This document shows, in pieces, positions 1 through 7,075 of a stretch of 64,000 nucleotides of DNA. The stretch spans positions 219,458 through 283,457 of the forward strand of contig NZ_BSTL01000016.1 of assembly GCF_030269485.1 (NCBI RefSeq). The letters run 5' to 3'. Each line of letters opens with the position of its first letter. The first letter of the stretch is position 1. This DNA comes from Actinoplanes sp. NBRC 103695. GTDB lineage: Bacteria; Actinomycetota; Actinomycetes; Mycobacteriales; Micromonosporaceae. The notes below the pieces were generated by a model. It did no database searches. It was given only the letters and a program-made list of their open reading frames with translations, and was not told the DNA's origin. A program made the translations under genes and the position numbers.

Positions 1-650
1 ACAACGGGCTGTTCCCGGTGCCGACGTTCAACGAGGTGCTGGCCCTGCGCACGCGCCTGTCCCGGGAACTCGGCCGGGAGATCGGCGTGTTCCCCGAGAC
101 CAAGCACCCCACGTACTTCCGCGCGCTCGGCCTCGCCTTGGAGACCCCCCTGGTCCGAGCCTTGCGCAACCACGACCTGGACCGGGCCGCCGCCCCCGTC
201 TACGTGCAGAGCTTCGAGGCGGCCAACCTGATCGCCCTGCGCCGCGTGCAGAAGGTCAAGGCGCCCCTGGTGTTCCTGACCAGCGGCAGCGGAGGCCCGT
301 TCGGCGACTCCCGTACGTACGCCGACTACCTGACCCCCGCCGGCCTGACCGAGCTGTCCCGCTGGATCGACGGCCTGGGCCCGGAGAAGTCCCAGGTCCT
401 GCCCGCGACCCCGGCCGACACCCCCACCCCGCTGGTGGCCAACGCCCACGCGGCCGGCCTCAACGTCATCCCGTACACCTTCCGCGCCGAGAACCAGTTC
501 CTCCCCGCCCACCTGCGCGCAGGCACCGACCCCACCGCCTACGGCAGGGCCATCGACGAGCAGGTCGCCTTCTGGAACGCCGGCGTCGACGGCCTCTTCA
601 CCGACATGCCCGACATCGGCGTCCTGGCCCGTTCCCTCGTCCACGTCTGA
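1..650 (+). CDS. Glycerophosphodiester phosphodiesterase, C-terminal part
   Basis: The 5' end lies outside the window; the reading frame is open from base 3. About 215 residues are visible. The stretch LFPVPTFNEVLALR followed by GVFPETKHPTYF matches the mid-region of secreted GlpQ-type glycerophosphodiesterases, where the Glu of the PETK motif helps bind the metal ion. Later come YVQSFE and the closing GLFTDMPDIG, also family-typical. The enzyme cleaves glycerophosphodiesters to glycerol-3-phosphate and an alcohol, normally outside the cytoplasm; the signal peptide would be upstream of the window. A strong hairpin lies directly after the stop, so it is the last gene of its transcript. Family assignment is secure; the precise substrate is not visible. 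Confidence 0.9.
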   Translation, partial: NGLFPVPTFNEVLALRTRLSRELGREIGVFPETKHPTYFRALGLALETPLVRALRNHDLDRAAAPVYVQSFEAANLIALRRVQKVKAPLVFLTSGSGGPFGDSRTYADYLTPAGLTELSRWIDGLGPEKSQVLPATPADTPTPLVANAHAAGLNVIPYTFRAENQFLPAHLRAGTDPTAYGRAIDEQVAFWNAGVDGLFTDMPDIGVLARSLVHV

Positions 651-661
651 CCTGAAGGTCC

Positions 662-699
662 GGCCGTGCGGGGAATTCATTCGCCCACCCCGCACGGTC
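662..699 (+). terminator. Hairpin terminator after the phosphodiesterase gene
   Basis: Arms 664-673 (ccgtgcgggg) and 688-697 (ccccgcacgg) are perfectly complementary over 10 bp, extended by a G-U and a G-C pair to 662/699, with a 14-nt loop. No U-tract follows, as is usual in high-GC actinomycetes. It separates the phosphodiesterase from the ABC-F leader region. Confidence 0.75.
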
Positions 700-717
700 C
701 GGAGTAATGTCGCGATC

Positions 718-762
718 ATGCGTTCAGGCATCGCTTCGATGAGGCTCCGCACCCGCCGCTGA
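718..762 (+). CDS. Possible leader peptide of the ABC-F gene (14 aa)
   Basis: ATG at 718 opens a 14-codon frame, MRSGIASMRLRTRR, ending in TGA at 760-762, about 100 bases upstream of the ABC-F start. A GGAG at 701-704 lies 13 bases before the ATG, which is a long spacing. Short Arg-rich peptides in the 5' leaders of ABC-F and other ribosome-targeting resistance genes are known to act in ribosome-mediated attenuation. That this one does so is inference from position and composition. An overlapping 11-codon frame starts at 707. It may be chance. Confidence 0.35.
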   Translation: MRSGIASMRLRTRR

Positions 763-830
763 CGGCGGCGCGTCGAGCCCTTTCCGCCCCGCCGTCCCGG
801 CCCTCCCGCCGGGCGGCTGACGAGGCTGCC

Positions 831-854
831 CGGCTCCCTTCGGAGCTGCGGAGC
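831..854 (+). promoter_or_regulatory. Two-state hairpin at the ABC-F ribosome binding site
   Basis: GCTCC at 833-837 can pair with GGAGC at 842-846 (stem extended to 831/848, loop CTTC) or with a second GGAGC at 850-854. The second copy contains the GGAG Shine-Dalgarno (850-853), seven bases before the GTG start at 861. The two pairings exclude each other, so the element could mask or free the ribosome binding site. This is read directly from base complementarity; regulation is inferred. Confidence 0.45.
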
Positions 855-860
855 ATTCCC

Positions 861-2762
861 GTGCCTACCTCTTCCCATCCTGTAACCGCCCTGCCTACCG
901 GCGATCCCGTTGTAACCGCCTTGCCTACCGGCGATTGTGGAGACTTCCGCGGCCCGGGTGCCGTCGCCGGACGTCGTGCTCACCTGCGCGCTGTCGACGT
1001 CAGCGTTACCTTGGGCGCCCGCCGTGTCCTCGATCGGGTGTCCGTCACCGTTTCCGCACGATCCCGCCTGGCGATCGTCGGCGAGAACGGCCGCGGCAAG
1101 ACGACCCTTCTGCACGTCCTCGCGGGATCCCTGACACCGGACACCGGCACGGTCCAGCGGGCCGGCACCGTCGGGCTCGCCGAGCAGGCCCTGCACGTCG
1201 GCCCGCCTGCCCCGCTCGACCAACCGGGCGGTGACGCGTCCTCTCCTCACAACCGGCCGGACGGTGACGCCTCTCTTCCTCACAACCGGCCGGGCGGTGA
1301 CGTCCCTCTTCCTCACGACCAGCCGGGCCGTGACGCGCGGCGGCTGACCGTGGGTGACCTCACCCGGGCGGCATTGCGTCCCGCATACGAGGCCCTGACC
1401 GAGTTCGACCGGGCCTCCGCCGATCTCGCCGCCGGGACGGCCGGGGCGGACGACCGTTACGCGGAGGCGCTGGAGGCGGCGACCATCCTGGATGCGTGGG
1501 ACGCCGAACGCCGGGTGGACATCGCCCTGGCGGCCCTCGACGCCTGCACCGATCGCGCGCGCGAGCTGGTCACCCTCTCGGTGGGCCAGCGTTATCGCGT
1601 ACGCCTGGCCTGCCTGCTCGGCGCCCACCACGACCTGCTCCTGCTGGACGAGCCCACCAACCACCTGGATGCCGGCGGCCTGGCCTTCCTCACCGAAAGA
1701 CTGCGCTCGCACGCCGGAGGCCTGGCGCTCGTCAGCCACGACCGTGCCCTGCTCCGCGACGTGGCCGAGGAGTTCTTGGACCTCGACCCGAGCGAGGACG
1801 GCGCGGCCCGTTTGTACGCCGGAGGCTACGACGGCTGGCAAGCGGCCCGGTGCCGCGACCGGCGGCGCTGGGAGCAGGACTTCGAAGAACAGCAGGCCGA
1901 ACACCGCCGGCTGACCACGGCCGTCGACCAGGCACGCGACCGCCTCAGCACCGGATGGCGCCCGGACAAGGGCACCGGCAAGCACCAGCGCCAGTCCCGG
2001 GCGCCGGGCGTGGTGCAGGCGCTCCACCGAGCCCGCCAGGCCCTCGACGCACACCGGATCACCGCGCCCGAGCCACCGCCGTCGCTGCGCTGGCCGGACC
2101 TGGCCACCCGGGTCGGCGCCGACGATCAGCCCCGGACCGGCCAGGTCCCCGATCGACCGGGTGCTGGTCCGGCCCGGGCTGACGAGTTCCGAGCCAGCGA
2201 TGCGCTGATCCTGGCCGACGAGCTCCGAGTCGGCACCGCGCTGGTCCGGGCCGACGAGGTCATGGTCTCCGGCCGCCTGCACCGGCCGGTCACATTGACC
2301 CTGAACAGCGGCGGCCGGCTGCTCGTGACCGGCCCGAACGGCAGCGGCAAGAGCACCCTGCTGTCCCTTCTGGCCGGTCGGTCGCGTCCCACCGGCGGCC
2401 GGGTTCACCACCGGCCGGACACGCGCATCGCGCTGGTGGCCCAAGAGGTCCCCGAATGGCCGGCCGACGCGATCACGGCCGACCTGCTGCCGGGCGACAC
2501 GATGGGTCTGCTGGACCGCGAGGCCATGCGTACCCCGGCGCGGCGCCTCTCGCAGGGCCAGCAGCGAAGGCTGGATCTCGCGATCAACCTGGCCACACGG
2601 CCCGACCTGCTGATCTTCGACGAGCCCACCAACCATCTGTCGGCGGTGCTGGTCGACGAGCTGACCACGGCGCTGCTGGACACGCCCACCGCGATCGTGG
2701 TGGCCACCCACGACCGCCAGTTGCTCGCCGACGTGGCCGGCTGGCCCCGGCTGAATCTCTGA
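861..2762 (+). CDS. ABC-F family ATPase (antibiotic-resistance or translation-factor type)
   Basis: A 633-residue protein with two ATP-binding cassettes and no membrane segments, the hallmark of ABC-F proteins that bind the ribosome and displace antibiotics or rescue stalls. Cassette 1: Walker A GENGRGKTT near residue 73, signature LSVGQR near 239, Walker B LLLDEPTNHLD near 262. Cassette 2: GPNGSGKST near 490, LSQGQQRR near 562, IFDEPTNHLS near 590. The linker of about 200 residues between them is Arg-rich, as expected for the ribosome-contacting region. GTG at 861 follows GGAG by seven bases. Oddities: the N-terminus repeats VTALPTGD twice; an 11-residue repeat is inserted between Walker A and signature of cassette 1; the linker repeats an ADELR-like motif. 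These insertions look like expanded minisatellites and lengthen the protein beyond typical members (about 550 residues). Target antibiotic unknown. Confidence 0.9.
   Translation: MPTSSHPVTALPTGDPVVTALPTGDCGDFRGPGAVAGRRAHLRAVDVSVTLGARRVLDRVSVTVSARSRLAIVGENGRGKTTLLHVLAGSLTPDTGTVQRAGTVGLAEQALHVGPPAPLDQPGGDASSPHNRPDGDASLPHNRPGGDVPLPHDQPGRDARRLTVGDLTRAALRPAYEALTEFDRASADLAAGTAGADDRYAEALEAATILDAWDAERRVDIALAALDACTDRARELVTLSVGQRYRVRLACLLGAHHDLLLLDEPTNHLDAGGLAFLTERLRSHAGGLALVSHDRALLRDVAEEFLDLDPSEDGAARLYAGGYDGWQAARCRDRRRWEQDFEEQQAEHRRLTTAVDQARDRLSTGWRPDKGTGKHQRQSRAPGVVQALHRARQALDAHRITAPEPPPSLRWPDLATRVGADDQPRTGQVPDRPGAGPARADEFRASDALILADELRVGTALVRADEVMVSGRLHRPVTLTLNSGGRLLVTGPNGSGKSTLLSLLAGRSRPTGGRVHHRPDTRIALVAQEVPEWPADAITADLLPGDTMGLLDREAMRTPARRLSQGQQRRLDLAINLATRPDLLIFDEPTNHLSAVLVDELTTALLDTPTAIVVATHDRQLLADVAGWPRLNL
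1218..1340 (+). repeat. 33-nt in-frame tandem repeat inside the ABC-F gene
   Basis: Three full 33-nt units (1218-1250, 1251-1283, 1284-1316) and a partial fourth encode the 11-residue motif (N/D)(R/Q)PxGDxxxPH. The unit length is a multiple of three, so the frame is kept. It is placed in a surface loop of cassette 1, between Walker A and the alpha-helical part. It resembles the other minisatellites of this window in composition and is likely to vary between strains. Confidence 0.8.
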
Positions 2763-3038
2763 CGTGGCCGGTGTGACTGAGCGCGCTTGATGGCGGTTTG
2801 GCATGCAAGCTGGCGGCAGCAAGGGTGTCGACCAGCCTTTGTCGCTGAGCCGAAGCACGGTAGTTGTCACACAGGCGGGCATGTAGTCACCTGCGCGGTC
2901 GGACCGTTCTGGTCGATCTTGAGGGTGAGAGGCGGTCGGCAAGTCGGGCGAGAGTGTCGATCGGCATCGCCTTGACGGTGTCCGGGGTGGCCGTCGCGAA
3001 CGGCATCGGATGCACGTCCTCGCGAAGCTCCGCGGCCC
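2763..3038. other. Spacer between convergent ABC-F and regulator genes
   Basis: 276 bases without a supported gene. GC content is slightly lower than the surroundings. An open frame at 2787-2975 has no ribosome binding site and an unlikely composition (runs of Cys, Trp and His). No strong terminator hairpin was found by eye. Confidence 0.5.
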
Positions 3039-3743
3039 TCAATCGCCGCCCGCGGACACCCGGTGCTGTTGCGCGAACCGGATGATGGTGTCGCCCAGTT
3101 GTTCGAGGAATCGACCTGCCACGGCCAGTCGGGCCCCGGCGAGGGTGCCGCTCCCCAAGATGTCGGCGCCGCGCAGCACGGTCGCGGCCAGCCGCTGGTT
3201 GGCGCGGACGTTGACGACCGCGGACCGGATACCCGCGTCCTCGTCGAGGAAGTACCGATGGCGCCGGCTCCGGCCGTCGCGGCTGCGGCGTATCAGCCCG
3301 TGCTGTTCCAACAGCCCGACCGCGAGCGAGATCGTCGCCGGGCTGACCCGGAGTTGCCCCGTCAGCTCGGCGGTGGTGGCGCTACCGGTCTCTGCGGTGA
3401 ACAGACAGGCCAGCACTCTGGCGGCGGTGCGCGGCATACCGGTGTCGATCAGGGCCGCGGTGAGATCGGCGACCAACGCGATCCGCGCGTCTGGATCGGG
3501 GCCGGCGGGTACGCCCGGGGCACCCCGGGCTGGAGCGTGCGGTCGGCGCCGACCGCGTCGGACGGTAGCCAGCTGCGCCAGCTCCGCGCGGTAGCGGCCC
3601 GGTCCGCCGTTGCGAGCCACCTCGCGGCTGACCGTGGATGTCGGGCGGCCGAGATCGCCGGCGATCTCGGCGAAAGTGAGCCCCTGCGCCAGCCCGGCGG
3701 CGATCCGCTGCCGGTCGGCGCTGGTCAGCCTGGGCCCGGGCAT
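3039..3743 (-). CDS. Fused IS30-type HTH / MarR-like transcriptional regulator
   Basis: The protein starts at ATG 3743 (MPGPRLTSADRQRIAAGL); the frame extends 33 codons further but a GGGGGG-type Shine-Dalgarno favours this start. Residues 1-45 match the helix-turn-helix of IS30-family transposases (LTFAEIAGDLGRPTSTVSREV), the part that binds transposon ends. Residues about 95-165 form a winged helix of the MarR/GbsR type (ATTAELTGQLRVSPATISLAVGLLEQHGLIRRSR, read in two pieces), followed by a helical C-terminus. No transposase catalytic domain is present, so it acts as a regulator. It is divergent from the glycosidase-like gene at 3955, and the shared upstream region carries inverted repeats, so autoregulation and control of that neighbour are likely (inference). 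Confidence 0.75.
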   Translation of the reverse strand: MPGPRLTSADRQRIAAGLAQGLTFAEIAGDLGRPTSTVSREVARNGGPGRYRAELAQLATVRRGRRRPHAPARGAPGVPAGPDPDARIALVADLTAALIDTGMPRTAARVLACLFTAETGSATTAELTGQLRVSPATISLAVGLLEQHGLIRRSRDGRSRRHRYFLDEDAGIRSAVVNVRANQRLAATVLRGADILGSGTLAGARLAVAGRFLEQLGDTIIRFAQQHRVSAGGD

Positions 3744-3800
3744 CCCGTTCGCCCCCCATCCGGTCCGCTGGCCACCAGTATGGGTGCCGATCGCCGTCCG

Positions 3801-3838
3801 TTGCAAAATGCGTGCATTCGCCGACACCGTCATTGCAA
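3801..3838. promoter_or_regulatory. Candidate operator in the divergent promoter
   Basis: The palindromic hexamer TTGCAA occurs at 3801-3806 and 3833-3838, 32 bases apart (three helical turns), and between them AATGC-GT-GCATT (3807-3818) is an inverted repeat. The block sits between the divergent regulator and glycosidase-like genes. It is a plausible binding site for the two-HTH regulator; no -10 box could be assigned with confidence. Confidence 0.4.
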
Positions 3839-3954
3839 TCACAACTACACCCTTGAACAGCGGAGATACCGACTCCCGACGCGGGCTGGGTGGACCGAGA
3901 TTCGACCCGTGCCTAACGTTTGGTTACCTGTTCAGCAACCGAGAAGGAGCATTC

Positions 3955-4944
3955 GTGCGTGCCAAGGGCATCACCTACGACACCGGATTCACCCCCGGTG
4001 GGCGGAGCACCCGGCCCGACTTCAACCCCGGCGAAGTCAAGCAGGAGATGCGGATCATCGCCGACGATCTGCACTGCGACGCTGTCCGGATCACCGGCGG
4101 CGACCCCGAACGGCTGTCGGTCGCGGCCGGGCACGCCGCCAACGCCGGGCTCGAGGTCTGGTTCTCCCCGTTCCCCTGCGAGCAAACCGCCCAGGAATTG
4201 CTGCCCTACTTCGCCGACTTCGCCGACTTCGCCGACTGCGCCGACCGGGCCGAGGCCGCCGGCGCCGCGGTCTTCGTCGCCGGATGCGAACTGAGCCTGT
4301 TCGACGCGGGCTTCCTGCCAGGGGCCGACACCTTCGCCCGGATCAAGTCCCTGTCCAGCGGCGACCCCGAGGCGGTGGGCCAGCTCGCGGACGCCTCCGC
4401 CGCCATGAACACGCTGCTCGCCGAAGCCGCGGCGACCGTGCGCGGACGGTTCCGTGGCAATATCACCTACGCCTCCGGAACCTGGGAGGACATCGACTGG
4501 ACGCCCTTCGACATCGTGGGCGTCGACGCCTACGTCGATCCCGACGACCCCGGCTTCCAGCCGGCCGTGCAGGAGTTCCGCCGGCACGGCAAACCGCTCG
4601 CGGTGACCGAGTTCGGCTGCTGCACGTACCGGGGAGCGGCTGCGCGTGGCGGCATGGGCTGGGACATCGTCGATCACGACGCCGATCCGCCCCGCATTCC
4701 CGGCGACCATGTCCGCGACGAGGAGGAGCCGGCCCGCTACCTCCGCCGTCTGATCGGCGCCTTCGACCAGGAGGGTGTGGACACCGCGTTCTGGTTCACC
4801 TTCGCGAGCTACAACAGCCCATACCACCCCGATCCGCATCTGGACCTCGACATGGCCGGATTCGGGGTGTGCAAGGTGCTGCCCGACGGTCGTCTCGAAC
4901 CGAAGCGGACCTTCCACGCCATGGCCGAGCTGTACGGGAAGTAG
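3955..4944 (+). CDS. Glycosidase-like TIM-barrel protein (sometimes labelled abortive infection protein)
   Basis: Start chosen at GTG 3955 because AAGGAG lies at 3944-3949, five bases upstream; the frame is open for 115 codons further but without a ribosome binding site. The 329-residue product begins MRAKGITYDTGFTPGG and shows alternating strand-helix segments of a clan GH-A type barrel: DAVRITGGD, LEVWFSPFP, AVFVAGCELSL, ITYASGTWEDIDW, FDIVGVDAY, LAVTEFGCCTYRG (likely nucleophile Glu in TEFG) and TAFWFTFASYN. It has no signal peptide, so it would act in the cytoplasm. Actinomycete homologues are sometimes named abortive phage infection protein, a label I consider weakly founded. A triple FAD repeat (4210-4236) is a small internal expansion. 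Natural substrate unknown; likely regulated by the divergent HTH protein. Confidence 0.7.
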   Translation: MRAKGITYDTGFTPGGRSTRPDFNPGEVKQEMRIIADDLHCDAVRITGGDPERLSVAAGHAANAGLEVWFSPFPCEQTAQELLPYFADFADFADCADRAEAAGAAVFVAGCELSLFDAGFLPGADTFARIKSLSSGDPEAVGQLADASAAMNTLLAEAAATVRGRFRGNITYASGTWEDIDWTPFDIVGVDAYVDPDDPGFQPAVQEFRRHGKPLAVTEFGCCTYRGAAARGGMGWDIVDHDADPPRIPGDHVRDEEEPARYLRRLIGAFDQEGVDTAFWFTFASYNSPYHPDPHLDLDMAGFGVCKVLPDGRLEPKRTFHAMAELYGK

Positions 4945-5096
4945 CGGTCAGAGGATCTCGGCGGCCAGCTTGACTCGGTCGGACTCCAGCACCGGGCCTT
5001 ACCCAACGGCCAGGTCCGGAGTGGACGGCGGGCGGTGGCCTAGGAAGCCTGTCAGCCAGACCAGGTAGTGACTGAGCGGCAGAGCCGTATTTCTCC

Positions 5097-5315
5097 CGGG
5101 GCATCGCCGCACTCGGCACCTACGGCTTCGTCGCCACCCTGCAGGCCGACGCCGACTTCGGCCGCATCCTCGTCGCCTACGGCGGCGTCTTCGTCGCCGG
5201 CTCCGTCGCCTGGGGCGTCGTGGTGGACAAGTTCCGCCCCGACCGCTACGACCTGGTCGGCGCTGCCATCTGCCTACTCGGCGTCGTGGTGATCATTAAC
5301 GAGCCCCGGCATTGA
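5097..5315 (+). pseudogene. Truncated UPF0060 (YnfA-like) membrane protein gene
   Basis: Frame 5097-5315 encodes RGIAALGTYGFVATLQ, then GRILVAYGGVFVAGSVAWG, VVVDKFRPDRYDLVGAAICL and a terminal hydrophobic segment. This is the second half of a UPF0060/YnfA four-helix membrane protein (normally about 108 residues). The first one to two helices and the start codon are missing: going upstream the frame meets a TGA at 5073 with no start between. The break lies next to transposase debris, so a past insertion or deletion probably removed the 5' half. The remaining frame is intact, which points to a fairly recent event. Confidence 0.75.
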
Positions 5316-5499
5316 CCTCACGTCGTCGCAGCTCATCGACTCACCCAGGGTCTGCGGCGGTGGGAAGGGCGGCGGCCAGTCCCCTGTGGCGCCGGCGATC
5401 ATCCCGTCCGAAACGGTTCGTCCGGACTCCTTGAAGCGGCCCGATTCCCGTGCCGCACCGTCAGTGCCGACCACGTCGGGGGTATCCGGGGCGAGGTTG

Positions 5500-6140
5500 C
5501 TACTGGTCGGTCTCGGCGTCTAGTTGGGCGATGAGCTCGTCGGTGTAAGACGTCAGCCGTTGCCGAAGCCACGCGTAGGTGCCGTTGCGGTGGCAGATGT
5601 GCTGCCACCGGTGCTGGATGTAGTGGGCGAGTTCGCGATCGCCGCGGGGACGACGTCCATTGGGCCGGGTCTGTGGGGAGAAGATGAAGTCGCCGTGGGT
5701 CACCCGGGCCCAGGCCCACGCGGCGTTCGGCCCGCTCAACACCGCCAGCTCGGCGACCTTCGCCCGCAACCGGTCCCGCAACAGCGTTCGCGCCGGATCG
5801 CGCCGGATCGTACGCGGTACGCGGTTCACCCGGCTCCGCCCGCAGCCGATCACCACTACGGAACCCGGTCTCCGCCTCCGACACGTGCGCGAACCGCAAC
5901 CGCACCACCCGCTGCTGGTACTCGGTCATGTCCTCCATCCCGGGCGGCTGAACTCCACCAGCGCCGGCCCGCGGCGCCTGCGCGTCCCGCGGGGTCGTCA
6001 CCGCGACCCGCTTGCCCGGCTCGCCGGCCACACCGCTGAACGGTCCGACAGCTGCGCCGCCAAGTCCACGCCGAGGCGCCGACACCACAGCAAGTGCAAC
6101 ACCACGCCGGCTCTGACTTCCCCGTGCGGACCGCCCGCTT
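5500..6140 (-). pseudogene. Frameshifted remnant of a Tn7/Mu-like transposase (TnsA/TnsB-like)
   Basis: No single frame covers this stretch, but pieces in three minus-strand frames look like one degraded locus. About 6140-6030: VRAGVVLHLLWCRRLGVDLA, like the end of TnsA-like proteins. About 5955-5830: TEYQQRVVRLRFAHVSEAET then GFRSGDRLRAEPGEPRTAYD, like the beginning of actinobacterial Mu/TnsB-type DDE transposases. About 5835-5500, in a shifted frame: DPARTLLRDRLRAKVAELAV, continuing the same type of protein, then a 70-residue tail I do not recognise ending LIAQLDAETDQ. The similarity is from memory of the family, not a search. An alternative is a 118-residue hypothetical gene starting at 5856. 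No catalytic DDE core remains. Confidence 0.5.
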
Positions 6141-6177
6141 CGTTGACAGCGATTCAGTGCCCGGCGCGGAGGTCATG

Positions 6178-6262
6178 TCAGGGCCGTGACCAGGCCGGAT
6201 CATGGGCCGTGACCCGGTGAGGTCTGGGCTGTGGACGGGCCGGGTCATGTCTGGGCCCTGAC
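6178..6262. repeat. Degenerate ~25-nt repeats at the 3' end of the response regulator gene
   Basis: Four imperfect units built on gggccgtgacc / ggtca lie head to tail and run across the stop codon of the response regulator (stop at 6245-6247). They share the GGCCGG/CCGGGTCA vocabulary with the 24-nt array at the other end of the same gene. Confidence 0.5.
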
Positions 6263-7075
6263 CAAGGCGGTCTCGTAGGCGACGACGACCAGTTGCGCGC
6301 GGTCGCGGGCGTGCAGTTTGGCGAGCAACCGGCTGACGTGGGTCTTCACTGTCGGAAGGCTGAGCGTCAGATGTCTGGCGATCTCCGTGTTGGACAGACC
6401 TCGGCCGATCAGCTCGAGCACCTCACGTTCCCGGTCGGTGACCCCGTCCAGCCGCTTGCCGAACGCCCGCGCCGGCCGTGGCTCCGCAGTGAACGCGGCG
6501 ATCAGTCGCCGGGTCACCGCCGGCGCCAGCAACGCGTCCCCGCGGGCGACGACCCGCACCGCCGCGACGAGCTCGGCCGCTCCGGCGTCCTTGAGCAGGA
6601 AGCCGCTGGCGCCGGCACGCAGCGCGCCGTACACGTACTCATCCAGGTCGAAGGTGGTCAGCATGAGCACCCGCACGTCCTCGGTCTCCGCGCAGATCTG
6701 CGCGGTCGCCTGAATGCCGTCCAGGTCGGGCATCCGCACATCCATCAGCGCCACGTCGGGCCGCTCACGAAGAGCCATCCGGACCGCGTCGCGCCCGGTC
6801 GCGGCCTCGGCGGCGACAACGAAGCCGGGCGTCGCCTCGAACAGGACCCGTAGACTGTCCCGCAGCAGCGTCTGGTCATCCGCGAGAAGCACCCGGATCG
6901 GGCCACCGTCCGCGCCGTCTGAGCCGGTCTCGTCTGTGCGGTCCGGGCCGGTCTCGTCTGTGCGGTCCGGGCAGGGGATGTTCGCGCGGTCCGGGCCGGA
7001 CCCGGCTGTGCGGTCCGGGCGGGAGGCGCCCGCGCGTTCCGGGACGGGCACGCCCGCGCTCCTCGGGTCAGTCAC
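6245..7075 (-). CDS. NarL/LuxR-family two-component response regulator
   Basis: 276 residues. The receiver domain runs from about residue 59 (IRVLLADDQTLLRDSLRVLF) with acidic pocket Asp66/Asp67, phosphoacceptor Asp112 in VALMDVRMPDLDG, and the T/K switch residues in LMLTTF and LLKDAG. The LuxR-type HTH is at about 210-270 (LTDREREVLELIGRGLSNTE-like, written here VTDREREVLELIGRGLSN). GTG at 7075 overlaps the kinase stop codon by eight bases (GTGACTGA), so the pair is translationally coupled. The first 55 residues are low-complexity, Pro/Asp/Arg-rich and encoded by a 24-nt minisatellite; normal NarL-type regulators begin directly with the receiver. A downstream start cannot be excluded. Probable target: the divergent membrane protein at 8317 and the operon itself. 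Confidence 0.9.
   Translation of the reverse strand: MTDPRSAGVPVPERAGASRPDRTAGSGPDRANIPCPDRTDETGPDRTDETGSDGADGGPIRVLLADDQTLLRDSLRVLFEATPGFVVAAEAATGRDAVRMALRERPDVALMDVRMPDLDGIQATAQICAETEDVRVLMLTTFDLDEYVYGALRAGASGFLLKDAGAAELVAAVRVVARGDALLAPAVTRRLIAAFTAEPRPARAFGKRLDGVTDREREVLELIGRGLSNTEIARHLTLSLPTVKTHVSRLLAKLHARDRAQLVVVAYETALVRAQT
6917..7060. repeat. 24-nt minisatellite encoding the response regulator N-terminus
   Basis: Six units of 24 nt (6917-6940, 6941-6964, 6965-6988, 6989-7012, 7013-7036, 7037-7060) with consensus gtccgggccggtctcgtctg plus tgcg on the plus strand. Translated on the minus strand they give 8-residue repeats such as PDRTDETG. The two copies nearest the receiver domain are almost identical and decay increases outward, suggesting expansion from that end. 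Confidence 0.85.

Noticed and set aside
2787..2975. 62-codon frame in the ABC-F/regulator spacer
   Set aside because: No Shine-Dalgarno, unlikely residue composition, no similarity recognised.
3039..3743. Reading the HTH gene as an IS30 transposase
   Set aside because: Only the N-terminal HTH is similar; the DDE integrase core is absent and replaced by a winged helix, and no terminal inverted repeats were seen.
3063..4973. A 636-codon plus-strand frame across the divergent pair
   Set aside because: It runs through the antisense of the HTH regulator and a wrong frame of the glycosidase-like gene; Arg-rich shadow.
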